Assembly: GCA_001931905.2 (NCBI GenBank)
Contig: MSJI02000188.1
Coordinates: forward strand, 1-57,405
DNA length: 57,405 bases
Direction of reading: 5' to 3'
Source: Cladosporium sp. IMV 00045
Taxonomy: Eukaryota; Ascomycota; Dothideomycetes; Cladosporiales; Cladosporiaceae
Position numbers and translations under genes: made by a program. Below, piece after piece: positions 11,080 through 21,070 of this stretch; position 1 is the stretch's first letter, and each line of letters begins with the position of its first letter. The notes under the pieces are model-generated. The model was not told the DNA's origin. It did no database searches and saw only the letters and a program-made list of their open reading frames with translations.

Positions 11080-12902
11080 ATGAACGACTGCTTTCGTTGC
11101 TCCCGGACATACCAAAGGCTGGCCCTTCGATGTATCCTTGCTCTGATTCTGGTCTTTGCCGTGCTAGCCTTCAGCAATTGGCCACCTGCGGTAAATGCAG
11201 AATACAACGACAAGCCGCAGCTCTCACGAAAAGATGAGGTTCTTGTGGACAGTGTTGCGACACGCCCAGAGACCCATCAAGAGCGACTCGTGATTGCCGA
11301 GGCCGACACTGCCCCAGCCACGAACCCAGCATTGCAACCCCAAAAGGACTTCGAGCAAGTATGGAACGAAGCCTCTCGTAAGGTTGATAAGTTATCCAAC
11401 GACGAGCTCCGTATCAAGGCACTACTGGCACCGATTACTATGACCGGCGAAGTCTTACTGCGCGACTTGTCCCACCGAGTGCGAGCGTTCAAGGACATCT
11501 ACGAAACCTACGAATCTCTCCATTTCGTACAAGGCAAAGGTGAGTAGCATCGTACGTACACCGAACACTCTTGCTTAGGCTAACAATCTGTAGATGGCCT
11601 GCACCAAGTTCCGGTTATCCCACGCCTGCGCGGATTGAAACATACATCGCAGTCTCTTGCGCAAGCCATTAGCAGCTACGACAAGCTCCGGCACTTTGTC
11701 AACTCTTTCTCCAGGCTTCTGTTTCCATGGACAATGCTCTCGCATCCAGACCACATGTCGTTACATGCTAGTTTCTATTCTGGAGGCCGAGGCATTGTGC
11801 TTACTGCAGGGAACGACCAGGCAAGGTTGCTCCTGACCACAATACCGAGCATTCGACAATTGGGTTGTGAACTTCCAATCGAAATCTTGTACCTCGGCGA
11901 CGAAGATCTTGGTGAAGAGATGCGAGATAAGCTGGAGCAAATTCCTGATGTTATCACCAGAGACTTGGCTCTCATGATTGATGATGACGGGTGGCACCTG
12001 GCTGGTACGTGTCTAATGGATAGTGGATCCCCATATGACCTTAGTACTGACATTTGACAGGCTGGGCGGCAAAGGCATTTGCGATACTCATGTCCTCGTT
12101 CCGAGAGGCGATCTTCATCGATGCAGATTCGTTCTTCTTCGTTGATCCTGCAGTACTCTTCGACGATGAGGCTTACCGCTCAACTGGTGCTCTTTTCTTC
12201 AAGGACCGCAACCTTTCACCTGAGAACAAACGGGCATGGATCAAGTCAATTCTTCCATCGCCAATTTCAGACAACATCAAGCAGAACAGAATGTGGACTG
12301 GTGAAAGTGGACACATGCAAGAATCGGGAGTCATCGTGGTCGACAAGTCAAGACACTTCATTCCACTATTGTTATCCACAAGACTCAATGGCCCTGACAG
12401 AGACGGCGACGAGGCCAAGGGCAAGAAGGGAGTTTATGACATGATGTACGGCGACAAGGAAACATTCTGGCTGAGCTGGGAAATGGCAGGAGATGTGGAC
12501 TACGCCTTCCACAGTGGTGGCGCAGGCGTCATGGGCAGACAGAATGCATCATCTGCGGGCTCAGATGACTCGACGACATTTGGCATGTCGTCAACAGAGA
12601 AGAAACCCGCAGTCTGCTCGCCGCAGCTGATCCATCTTGATCGCGACGGCAAACCGCTTTGGTTCAATGGCTGGATTTCCAAAACCAAAGACGACTTGAC
12701 CGATTGGCAGCAATTTGATGTCTATCTTCAAGAGCCGGACGAGACCGGAAGGGCAAACAAGAACAACCCGTGGAGCATCAACCCGGGCAATGTGGTCTGT
12801 CTGGAGTCGAATGACACACATGCTTTCACGGAAAAGGAAAGCGCGATATTGGACGGGTTCTTGGACCTGGCGAAAAAGACAAGTCCAATGTTCGAATGGT
12901 GA
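11080..12902 (+). CDS. GT71 alpha-1,3-mannosyltransferase (MNN1 type)
   Basis: Three exons: 11080-11539, 11594-12004 and 12061-12902; introns 11540-11593 (54 bases) and 12005-12060 (56 bases); 570 residues. It is a type II Golgi protein: a short cytosolic tail, then one membrane anchor at about residues 15-33 (LALRCILALILVFAVLAF). The catalytic domain has the GT71 start GGRGIVLTAGNDQA and the metal/nucleotide-binding DxD in FIDADSFFF. MNN1-family enzymes add terminal alpha-1,3-mannose from GDP-mannose to N- and O-glycans of cell-wall proteins. ATG 11080 was chosen because it gives a proper signal anchor; an earlier non-ATG frame extension has none. The exact acceptor is not known. Confidence 0.9.
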
Positions 12903-13224
12903 GGGTGGTGTGTAGTGTTCAGCGTGCGTTAGCTTTTGTTGCTTTTAGGCCTTGGAGGCCGATATAGAGATACCCATTCAATTCGAGAAAACATGATTAA
13001 CACATCGGCAATTGCAACTCCAATCCACATTTCGCGTACAATGGCCGCAAGTGAGTTAGGTTCCTTCATTTGAAGTGGAGTTCCGATGGCGGAAATGAGG
13101 AGCGATCATCTTGGCGGTCTCCACCTCTATCTCAAGAAGCATACCAAAGACTTGATGATTTCCTGTCTGTTGAAAATGCAATGATTCACATTACTCTTCT
13201 TGCAAAAGTGATTCCTCGTGCGCC
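12903..13224. other. Intergenic
   Basis: 322 bases between two plus-strand genes; no feature recognised. Confidence 0.6.
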
Positions 13225-14778
13225 ATGCGAAGCATCCTTTCCCCTCGCAGCTTATTGCTGCTGCTGGCCGCCTGGCTTGCGATTCCAGCACAAGCCAGCT
13301 ATTGTTTCTACGTCGGCAAAAACCTCACAGCCGACGGCTCCGTGATGGTAGCCGGTACTGGTGAAGAAGTCTCAGGTCACTGGCTACAACTCTTCCCTGC
13401 GCGAACTCATCCTCCCAATGCGACCATCTCCGTCGGCGTCACCGAAGACGCCGCCTTGCCCGGAAAACGCATCCAAATCCCCCAGGCCCAACGCACCTAC
13501 CGTTACCTTTCCATGGAGTATAGCGACTTTGAAGGATTCCCTGCTCCTCTGACCAATGGCGGTCTCAATGAGCATGGTGTGGCTGTTCGTGATGTTTGGG
13601 CCCAGAATCGCGAGGAACTTGTCGCTATGACGCCTAATCCTCAGACTGGTGTGAATTATGGTGAACTGGCTCGCATCGTCATGGAGCGTGCTCGCACTGC
13701 TCGCGAAGGCGTGAAGATCATCGGCCAATTAATGGATGAGTACGGTGAGGCCACTTATGGCGGCAACACTCATCTCATCGCCGACAAGGACGAGGGCTGG
13801 GTTGTCTGGGAGTTCGCTGGTGGCAAGCACCTTTGGGCTGCTGAGCGCCTTGGTGATAACGATATCAGAGTCCTCTACCCTGGATACATCGAGGACTTCC
13901 CTGTCAATTTTATGAACAGCTCTGACTACATGGGCGCACCTCACCTCGTTGACTTTGCAGTGGAGCAAGGCTGGTGGGACCCAAATGGCGATAAGCCCTT
14001 CAACATCTGGGAAGTCTACGGCGACACCAGCAACAATGCAACTGCACGCAACGGTGGCTACAAGTACATGTCCCAGGGCGAGCTCGAAGATGCAACACGC
14101 GAGATGGTGCCTCTCACAGAGAAGAAGCTGATGGAACGCCACCGCGATATCCGAATTGCAGACGACCAATCCGGCTACGGTCAAGTCCTCTCTCTGCACG
14201 ACGGCATGGACTCTGATATGCGTCGCATATGGATCGCACCTACCGGTGCAGTGGCCGCGCCTTTCGTCCCCTGGTGGATCGGCGTGCAGTCCATCCCGCC
14301 AGAGGCAGGCCTCCACCGATACCTCTACGACCAAGCATCCAGCGAGTTCCTGAACACCGATTACCAGTACCAGGAAGCCAGCGAGTTCGTCTTCCGCATT
14401 TTCAAACGCGTCTTATATTACATGTGCGCCAGACCCAAGGAATACCATCCCACCGTGACGGACATGCTGGTTGGATTCGAAAAGCAGAGCTTCGCGGAGG
14501 TGGAATCGTGGGTTGAGCGCGGCGCTCAAGTTCTCATCGACAACGACGAGCGCGAGAGTGCGCAGGAACTGCTTACGTACTACTCTCACAGTCGCTTGTA
14601 CAAGGCTCTCGATCTTGGAAAGAAGATTGCTTCGGCTCTGGACAGCCATTTGAAGCTGACCGGCCAGTGGAGAAATCCTCGTGGCGACCTTATCAATGAC
14701 GGTGGTAGCGGAAATGCTACGGTCACTTGTCTTATTGGCATCAATCCTGACAAACCCAAGTGGGATCAAGAAGGCTGA
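13225..14778 (+). CDS. Secreted peptidase family C69 (PepD-like dipeptidase)
   Basis: An intronless 517-residue protein. The signal peptide is residues 1-24 (LLLLLAAWLAIPAQA). It is followed almost at once by Cys27 in YCFYVGKNLTADGS, the place of the N-terminal nucleophile cysteine of C69 Ntn-hydrolases. GGLNEHGVAV and YGGNTHLIADKDEGWVVWEFAGGKHLWAA are family-typical core segments. C69 enzymes split dipeptides after autocatalytic exposure of the Cys. The length is normal and NxT/NxS sites fit secretion. The alternative of a related Ntn amidase, such as a conjugated bile acid hydrolase-like protein, is less likely given the PepD-like core. Confidence 0.87.
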   Translation: MRSILSPRSLLLLLAAWLAIPAQASYCFYVGKNLTADGSVMVAGTGEEVSGHWLQLFPARTHPPNATISVGVTEDAALPGKRIQIPQAQRTYRYLSMEYSDFEGFPAPLTNGGLNEHGVAVRDVWAQNREELVAMTPNPQTGVNYGELARIVMERARTAREGVKIIGQLMDEYGEATYGGNTHLIADKDEGWVVWEFAGGKHLWAAERLGDNDIRVLYPGYIEDFPVNFMNSSDYMGAPHLVDFAVEQGWWDPNGDKPFNIWEVYGDTSNNATARNGGYKYMSQGELEDATREMVPLTEKKLMERHRDIRIADDQSGYGQVLSLHDGMDSDMRRIWIAPTGAVAAPFVPWWIGVQSIPPEAGLHRYLYDQASSEFLNTDYQYQEASEFVFRIFKRVLYYMCARPKEYHPTVTDMLVGFEKQSFAEVESWVERGAQVLIDNDERESAQELLTYYSHSRLYKALDLGKKIASALDSHLKLTGQWRNPRGDLINDGGSGNATVTCLIGINPDKPKWDQEG

Positions 14779-15004
14779 ACGTACATAATAATGCGATTAT
14801 CCGAATATGTGCTACACGACTAAGGTATACAAAGTGCAGGTCATAAGTTCGTTTCTATATTTCTCACCCTCCTGGTGAACTGAATAGCGTTCTAGTCTCC
14901 TGACATTCTCGCATCTAAACAGGACAAGTATCCTGGCGCTTATTCGATGATCCGACACGATGATTGTGTGGATCAAATTAATCATTAAACTCTTTACTCC
15001 ATTC

Positions 15005-15960
15005 CTAATTCGAAGGCAACTCCTTCACCTCATTCCGACCGTCTGCTTCGAGAATATTCCGCGAATCGCTTTGCGCCTCAACAAAAGCTCCGTGATGCGA
15101 CTGCACAGGTTGATATCCATTACTGGAATAACCAGGAACACTGTGCTCTCTCAAAGCCTGCTGCGCCAACTCTTTCTTCAAATGCCTGTTTTTCTGGAAG
15201 AAGACGATTGCTGCTGCCAATGCAGCAAGGAAAAGGACACCGAGAGGCACTGCAATTCCAGCCGCGACAGGCGCGATATCACTCTTCTCAGCTTGTGCAG
15301 TAACGGTGGCTTGGACTGTGACGACACTAGCGTCTGGACCGTCTTCTAATGTGTCATTGCCGAGTGGGCTTACGACCCTGTTTGTGCCGTACCATGATGT
15401 GCCGTCGGTGCGGTTGACGATGATGAGGCCACGATCGATGGCGAACGGTCGGTTGCTGCCGCCGTTTTCGTTGACGCAAAGTGAAGAGGTGGTGTTGTAG
15501 GGTCCACAGCAGAAGCCGCCTTCCTCGGTGTCTTCGGCCAGGGAAACCAGTACGGCCGCACTTGTAATCACTGATTGAGCCATTAGAATCTTCGATCTGG
15601 GTGACTCAGAAAATCGGAATAGATGGCCGAAGTGATTCAAACTCAGCGCAAGTCGCAAAGCAAGAGCAAATGGTCCATAAATGAAAGGCTCAACGACTCA
15701 CCGTCCTGACATTGCTGTGGACATTCTCCGCTAGTCCACGACTTGTCCGTACACGCCGCTCTCACCATGCGATTGTAGTAGGTGCGATCTTGATCCCAGC
15801 ACAGCCCATTACTGAGACAAATGTCCGTTTCGCCACAGCAATGTGACGTCTCAGCGCTGTCGATACAAGGCGTGGTGCTTTTTGGAGCTTGGCTCCCATC
15901 CGGAAAGTAGCATTGGCGGGCAGCGGCAGCGACGCCTAGGAGTAAAAAGAGGGCGATCAT
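15005..15960 (-). CDS. Single-pass membrane protein with Cys-rich ectodomain
   Basis: Two exons on the minus strand: 15960-15702 and 15570-15005, with a 131-base intron (GTGAGT...CTAAT...CAG); 274 residues. A short signal peptide (MIALFLLLGVAAAA) leads into a Cys-rich domain (CYFPDGS...HCCGETDICLSNGLC...CTDKSW...CPQQC, then GGFCCG). One membrane span follows (APVAAGIAVPLGVLFLAALA), starting near residue 190, and then a charged cytosolic tail of about 60 residues. This layout is common in filamentous ascomycetes, but no function is known to me. It looks like a surface sensor or adhesion receptor. The first exon was picked from ATG 15960 because it gives the signal peptide. Confidence 0.8.
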
Positions 15961-16794
15961 GCTTGCTATGTCTTCGCTGGACTGAATCGCAATGTGCGAA
16001 GGATTTTGAGAACGAGCGTAGTTGGCGACGTGTGACATGAAGTAGACCTCGTATTTTTGCGACATGCAATCGAGGGCTGTGCCTAGCATATATGGTCGCG
16101 AAGGATCAGACATGCACTACTATGGGGCTTGGGGCCGGTGACACTTGAGGCTGGAGAGAGTAACGTGCGTTGTCAGCTGGATGCAGTGTCACCAGGATGC
16201 CGTGGGTCCTCAGCACAAGTGGCCATGGGTAGTTCACGGGTGATTCCGGTGACTCTCCGACGCGCAAAACCCGATGTCGTCGGATCCTTGTTTGTCTCCA
16301 AGATGGCCTAATGCTGGAAAGAGTTCGACTGCTTTTGAGACCTATCGGCTTCCGATCGGCTATTGACGCGAAAAGGGTCTCTTTCAAGTTTGGTAGATTG
16401 ATCAGCTTTTCCCACCTTCATGTCGCTCGTCGCCTGCAGTGGAGTCGAAGGCACGGTTTACAACCATACCCTAGACGGTGAAAAGTCCGCCCTCGCTCGG
16501 TTAGGAGAAGTACGGGCATGATCAGTGCTGTGTGACACGAAAACTGATAAGATCGTCAAACCAACGAATCCTTCAGGATTTAGTACTGCGCTGCGGTCGC
16601 TGTAAGCAGCGCCGCTAAACATAGCACAAGACAGCCAAGCATTAAAAAGCTCGCTCGCTTGTACTCTGGGTACCGTCTTAGGTAGTCTTTTCTGTATAGA
16701 GCATATTTGATTGTTAAGTCGATTTGAAGTGTCGGACGATTAGTCAGAACCGAATAAGTTGAAAGAATTCGAGCTTTTCTCAGTATATGCAAAA
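15961..16794. other. Divergent intergenic region
   Basis: 834 bases between the receptor-like gene (minus) and the GH93-like gene (plus). No gene, tRNA boxes or repeat recognised; it serves as promoter for both. Confidence 0.55.
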
Positions 16795-17868
16795 ATGCAT
16801 CGATTCTACTTCACCAGCATGCTCACAGCATGGCTTGCAACAGCCAGTGGATCATTGGCTATCTCGCCAATCCTCGCCGGCTCTGCAGTGAGCATGACAA
16901 CCTCAGGCGACGCAGGCACATATCCACGAGCGACCAAACTGCAAAACGGCAGCATCCTAGGAGCCATAGCAACAACAATCGACTCATCAACCAAACAACT
17001 CCAACTCCTCACCTCCCGCAACAACGGCTCAACCTGGACCCTCACCGGCTCCGCCACCACCCGCCCTTCATCAACCAGCGACCTAGACAACCCCTACCCC
17101 CTCCAACTCCCCAACGGCACCCTCCTCCTCGCCTATCGCAACCACGACAAAACCGCAGAAGGAGAATACACCTACTACCGCATCACCCTCTCCACCTCTC
17201 ACGACAACGGCGCAACCTGGACCTACCTCTCAACCCCAGCCTCCGAACCCTCCGGCCCAAACGGAATCTGGGAACCCTTCCTGCGCAACGCCAGCGACGG
17301 CAGTCTGCAACTCTACTACAGCAAGCTGAACGGCAGCGACGACCAGAACAGCATTCTGCGTACAAGCACAGACGGCGGGGCGACTTGGAGCGATGAGCGG
17401 ATAATTTCCGGCGTCGACGTCACGGCGCGCGATGGGATGTTGGGCGTTGCTGCGTTCCCGGATCCTGACGGGCTTGAATTGATCGCTGTGTTCGAAAGCC
17501 TGCCCGTCGATGGCACGTTTAGCGTGCACGCCATTTCGAGCCCGGATGATGGCGAGTCGTGGGGCGAGAGAAGGCTGGTGTACAGCGCAGAGGGTGAGAG
17601 GAATAACGCCGGGTCTCCTCAGGTCGTGAATGTGGGCGGGAAGCTTTGTGTGAGTTTCATGACGGATGAAGATACGCAGCTGCACGAATGGACGAAGGGG
17701 GCGGGTGCGAAGATGCTTGTTAGCTCTGACGGTGAGACATTTGAGGAGAAGATAGAAGTCTTCGCGCCAGAGGCGTTTTGGCCTGGCATGCTTGCTCTGA
17801 ATGATAGCGCACTGCTGTACATGGCCGACCGTAGCGGGGCGAAAAGCCAGGTCGTGAGCCTGGAGTAA
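16795..17868 (+). CDS. Secreted BNR-repeat glycosidase (GH93/sialidase-like)
   Basis: An intronless 357-residue protein. The start was set at ATG 16795, which gives a signal peptide (FTSMLTAWLATASGSLA); the open frame extends 12 codons upstream without an ATG. Four Asp-box (BNR) motifs mark a six-bladed propeller: SRNNGSTW, SHDNGATW, STDGGATW and SPDDGESW. YPRATKLQNGSILGAI and NPYPLQLPNGTLLLAYRNHD are typical of fungal GH93 exo-arabinanases and sialidase-like hydrolases. The substrate is likely a plant-wall arabinan end or another exo-glycoside; true sialidase activity cannot be judged from sequence. The gene converges on SEC10 with 52 bases between stop codons. Confidence 0.78.
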   Translation: MHRFYFTSMLTAWLATASGSLAISPILAGSAVSMTTSGDAGTYPRATKLQNGSILGAIATTIDSSTKQLQLLTSRNNGSTWTLTGSATTRPSSTSDLDNPYPLQLPNGTLLLAYRNHDKTAEGEYTYYRITLSTSHDNGATWTYLSTPASEPSGPNGIWEPFLRNASDGSLQLYYSKLNGSDDQNSILRTSTDGGATWSDERIISGVDVTARDGMLGVAAFPDPDGLELIAVFESLPVDGTFSVHAISSPDDGESWGERRLVYSAEGERNNAGSPQVVNVGGKLCVSFMTDEDTQLHEWTKGAGAKMLVSSDGETFEEKIEVFAPEAFWPGMLALNDSALLYMADRSGAKSQVVSLE

Positions 17869-17920
17869 AATGGTGTAAGAGTGTTCTTGTATCAAAAGTG
17901 GTTTCATTTCCATACCGTCA

Positions 17921-20578
17921 TCACAAATTATTAAGCACAGCTTGCACTCCAACGGTCCCACTGTCCTCTCTCTTCAGCACGTACTCTCTCAAATCCGCCC
18001 TTTCGACACCCGGCAGCAAGCCGCCAGCGCCTCCCACGTTCCTCATACGATCTCTGAGAGCCTCGGGACCGATGACGAAGATGTTCGAAATCTCTTCCAA
18101 AACGTCCAGACTCGGCTTGAAACTTGCCGGTAGCTCCCAGGCACGGAGGAGTTCGCAGTACTTAGCGATGTCCTTGCTGACGGCAAGAGCGCCGGTTTGC
18201 GAGACAATGAAGGCCTTGAAGTGGTTGAGGAGCAAGCCTCGTAGGCCGATGGCGAGTTCGAGGGAGAAACTCTCCAGGACTTTGCCTGACAGGGAAGAGG
18301 CGGCGCGGCTTTGAAGGCGGAAGAGGAAGGCATAGATGGATTGGCAGACTGGAGTCTGTAATTGATCGAGTTGCAAGTTTGCGTCGTCACGAGGTCGGTA
18401 GTCGGTCTTTTTCTGGCCGTTGAGCAGGCGGGCTGTCCAGTTCAGTGACGCATCGATCGTTCGTTGCAGTACTGTGTCGATCTTGCTCTCCATGCGATCG
18501 GTGAAGGCGGACGTCCGCTTCTCGAGGTCACGACGAATCGTGAGGTTGGTGGCGGCGAGGGGAAGGAGAAGCATCTTCGTCGTAGTGAGCATGAGATGGA
18601 GGATGCTGATCGCGATTCGAAGGTCGGTAATATGACTGGTGTCAGGCTCAACCTTGGAGTTCTGCTCTGCAGCGTAGGCTGTATCATTGGCAGCATCGAG
18701 AGCTGTCTCCAGGTAGATTTCTCCCATGTTTGCAATCAGGAGGTTGAGCAACTCACGCACTTCCTTCGGTGTTTCATTGCCGCTCGTGGCGAGTTCTAGG
18801 CCTCGACCGACACCCTCAGCAAGCCACTTGAGCATTCGTTTTGTATTGGGCAAAGAAAGCTGACCATCTTCGTCTGTGATCTCGGGCTCCTTGCTGCCCG
18901 TTGGGCTTGGCTGCTGGCCTTCATCACGCAAGCCTGCGATGCGCATCATCATGTTCTTCTGGCTGGTCGGCAACTCGCCAGCATCTAGTCGTTCTGAGTA
19001 TGCTTCTCTTGCATTGCTGATCAATTCTTTCGATCTGGCAGATAGCGCTCCGAGATAGGTGGAAGACTGAACATTTAGCTTTCTTCTTCGGGAGTGATAT
19101 AGTGTGAACTTGAAGAGTAGACCTTCGAACAACTCTCCAAGATTGTGCTTTTCACGTTCAAGGTATGAGGATCCTGTAAAGTACGGCACGAAGAGTTCGT
19201 CCAGTTGTTGATCAAGCACAGCTGCAGTCACGCTGTTGCATGGCTCCGGATGCTCAGTCAAGCCATGTGCCTTCAGATCATCGACGAGTGTGCTGATGTA
19301 TGACTTCGAGGCTTGTAGAGAGCGTAGGAAAGCCAATGACGAGATGCTGTCTGCCTTGTTCAAAACCATCTCCAGTCTCTGTTGTATTGACTGTTGAAAC
19401 ACTCTCTGTAAGAAGCGTGCCAACACCTCATCAGGGTACGGAAAAGCGCGCTTGATGATGAAGCTTTCTTCTTGTACAACCACCTTGACTTCGTCGATAA
19501 GTGATTGCAAACCAGGTTCGATGCCTGGAGGCTCCACATCCGGGTCCGCCAGTCTATCCCATGTCTCGTTGTCAGTTGCGAGTTCCTCGGTCACAAGTTG
19601 CGAGCGGTCGATGAAGAATTGATGTTGGTTGACAAATAACGAAATGACGCTGTTGCCGTCGCCGAAATCGCGCAAAGCAACAGCGCATTCTAGCATTCCG
19701 TCGAAGTTTTGTCTCCGGTAGAAGTCGTCAAACGATCTCAGCAGGTCCTTCTCCAGCATTTCGAGAAATTTCTCGATGATTTCTCGGGCATTGCGAGCGT
19801 TTGATGTGCGACCTGAGTCTGCATCGCCATTACCATTCATCTCAGAGAAGCGAACGCCATTCGTCTTGGCCTGCCCGGCATCCCCAGAGTCCAAATCAGG
19901 GTCTAATCGCTGGGATATTTTCAAGAGCTGCCTCGCGATGTGCGCACATCTGACCTTGCCCTCGCCGGCGCCCATTCTCCGGACATCTTCAAGCGAGGAC
20001 AGGTCTCCGCGTTCGCTGACCTCTATCCAACACTGCAGAACAAACTTCGCATCTTGTGCTCTCTGCCGTTGCTTGTCCAGCTCCTCCAGGCGCTCGCCTA
20101 TCTGCACAGCGGCATTTCCTCCAATATCGCCATCTCCATCGAGCTTTCTCTCCAGCTGGTGGAACGACTCAATTGCTCGTTGTAGCTCCCTTTCGCGTGA
20201 TTTGATATTTGTATTATGTTGTCCTTCCGCCCGTCTTACGCTGCCTGATAGCTCGTTTTCTCTCTCCTCCAGATCCTCGCTCAGCGTCTTTAAGCGCGTG
20301 AGAGCATGTTCGAACGTTCGTATGAGCGGCTTCGGGTCAAATGCCTGACCAGTCTGCGTATTGGCGGGTGCTCCAGGGGTGCCCAGAGATCGCCGGGATG
20401 GCGCAGCAGAGTCGGAGAGAGATTCCACAAAATCCTTTACGATGAAGTCCTTGCTGCTGAAAGTATCCAAAGTGAAGACTTGCGCAGCTCGGGCAGTCTG
20501 GGTTGTTGTTTGCCGTACGAGGCCGGGAGCGGTGGATTGTGAGACCAGGGAAGCCGTGTCGGAGGATGTCGCGGCCAT
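17921..20578 (-). CDS. SEC10: Exocyst complex subunit Sec10
   Basis: One long exon, 885 residues. Family-typical stretches include FDPKPLIRTFEHALTRLKTLSEDLE (about residue 80), a coiled-coil segment through residue 190, and FDDFYRRQNFDGMLECAVALRDFGDG. Sec10 sits in the eight-subunit exocyst that tethers secretory vesicles to the plasma membrane at growing hyphal tips. The length and end-to-end similarity fit a normal Sec10/EXOC5. The C-terminal domain is helical and Leu-rich. It converges on the GH93-like gene and shares an upstream region with the S28 peptidase gene. Confidence 0.92.
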   Translation of the reverse strand: MAATSSDTASLVSQSTAPGLVRQTTTQTARAAQVFTLDTFSSKDFIVKDFVESLSDSAAPSRRSLGTPGAPANTQTGQAFDPKPLIRTFEHALTRLKTLSEDLEERENELSGSVRRAEGQHNTNIKSRERELQRAIESFHQLERKLDGDGDIGGNAAVQIGERLEELDKQRQRAQDAKFVLQCWIEVSERGDLSSLEDVRRMGAGEGKVRCAHIARQLLKISQRLDPDLDSGDAGQAKTNGVRFSEMNGNGDADSGRTSNARNAREIIEKFLEMLEKDLLRSFDDFYRRQNFDGMLECAVALRDFGDGNSVISLFVNQHQFFIDRSQLVTEELATDNETWDRLADPDVEPPGIEPGLQSLIDEVKVVVQEESFIIKRAFPYPDEVLARFLQRVFQQSIQQRLEMVLNKADSISSLAFLRSLQASKSYISTLVDDLKAHGLTEHPEPCNSVTAAVLDQQLDELFVPYFTGSSYLEREKHNLGELFEGLLFKFTLYHSRRRKLNVQSSTYLGALSARSKELISNAREAYSERLDAGELPTSQKNMMMRIAGLRDEGQQPSPTGSKEPEITDEDGQLSLPNTKRMLKWLAEGVGRGLELATSGNETPKEVRELLNLLIANMGEIYLETALDAANDTAYAAEQNSKVEPDTSHITDLRIAISILHLMLTTTKMLLLPLAATNLTIRRDLEKRTSAFTDRMESKIDTVLQRTIDASLNWTARLLNGQKKTDYRPRDDANLQLDQLQTPVCQSIYAFLFRLQSRAASSLSGKVLESFSLELAIGLRGLLLNHFKAFIVSQTGALAVSKDIAKYCELLRAWELPASFKPSLDVLEEISNIFVIGPEALRDRMRNVGGAGGLLPGVERADLREYVLKREDSGTVGVQAVLNNL

Positions 20579-21070
20579 GATTGGGATATTGTCGCTATCT
20601 CAACTCCATACCGCTAGTTCACCGAGCAGCGACAAGGTGTATGGAAACAGAGAGTTTCAGCTGCTTGGGTCACTACTAATCGATTGATTGATTGATTCCG
20701 TGCCTTGCTATGGTGAGGCAGCAAGCCAGCCCAGGCGTCGACGCGTAGCTCCGGGTGTTCCCTCTCAGTAGCTCAAACTTCAGCCGCGGTACAACGAGAC
20801 GAGTGAACACGAAGGACGATCACAGCGATGTAACGTCATCTGCATCGCCTCTGTGCGATTAGCGCGTACACGCCCAACCACTGATCTGCCCGCATGATAA
20901 AGAGGGCAGAAGGAGCTTCCTCATGCGGATAGAGGCAAGTATGGGACCGACGATGCCCTGAGAGGCAGGTAGTACTGGTGCATTCACTGCTAGACTTACT
21001 TGATATCTTCCATTTCTCTCCGTGCGTGTCTTACTGGGTTTTTGTCTTTACTCATCGCTGGGATTTTATC
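20579..21070. promoter_or_regulatory. Bidirectional promoter, SEC10 and S28 peptidase
   Basis: 492 bases between divergent start codons. It contains a small ATTG microsatellite near 20680-20697; no TATA box is clear. Confidence 0.45.
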
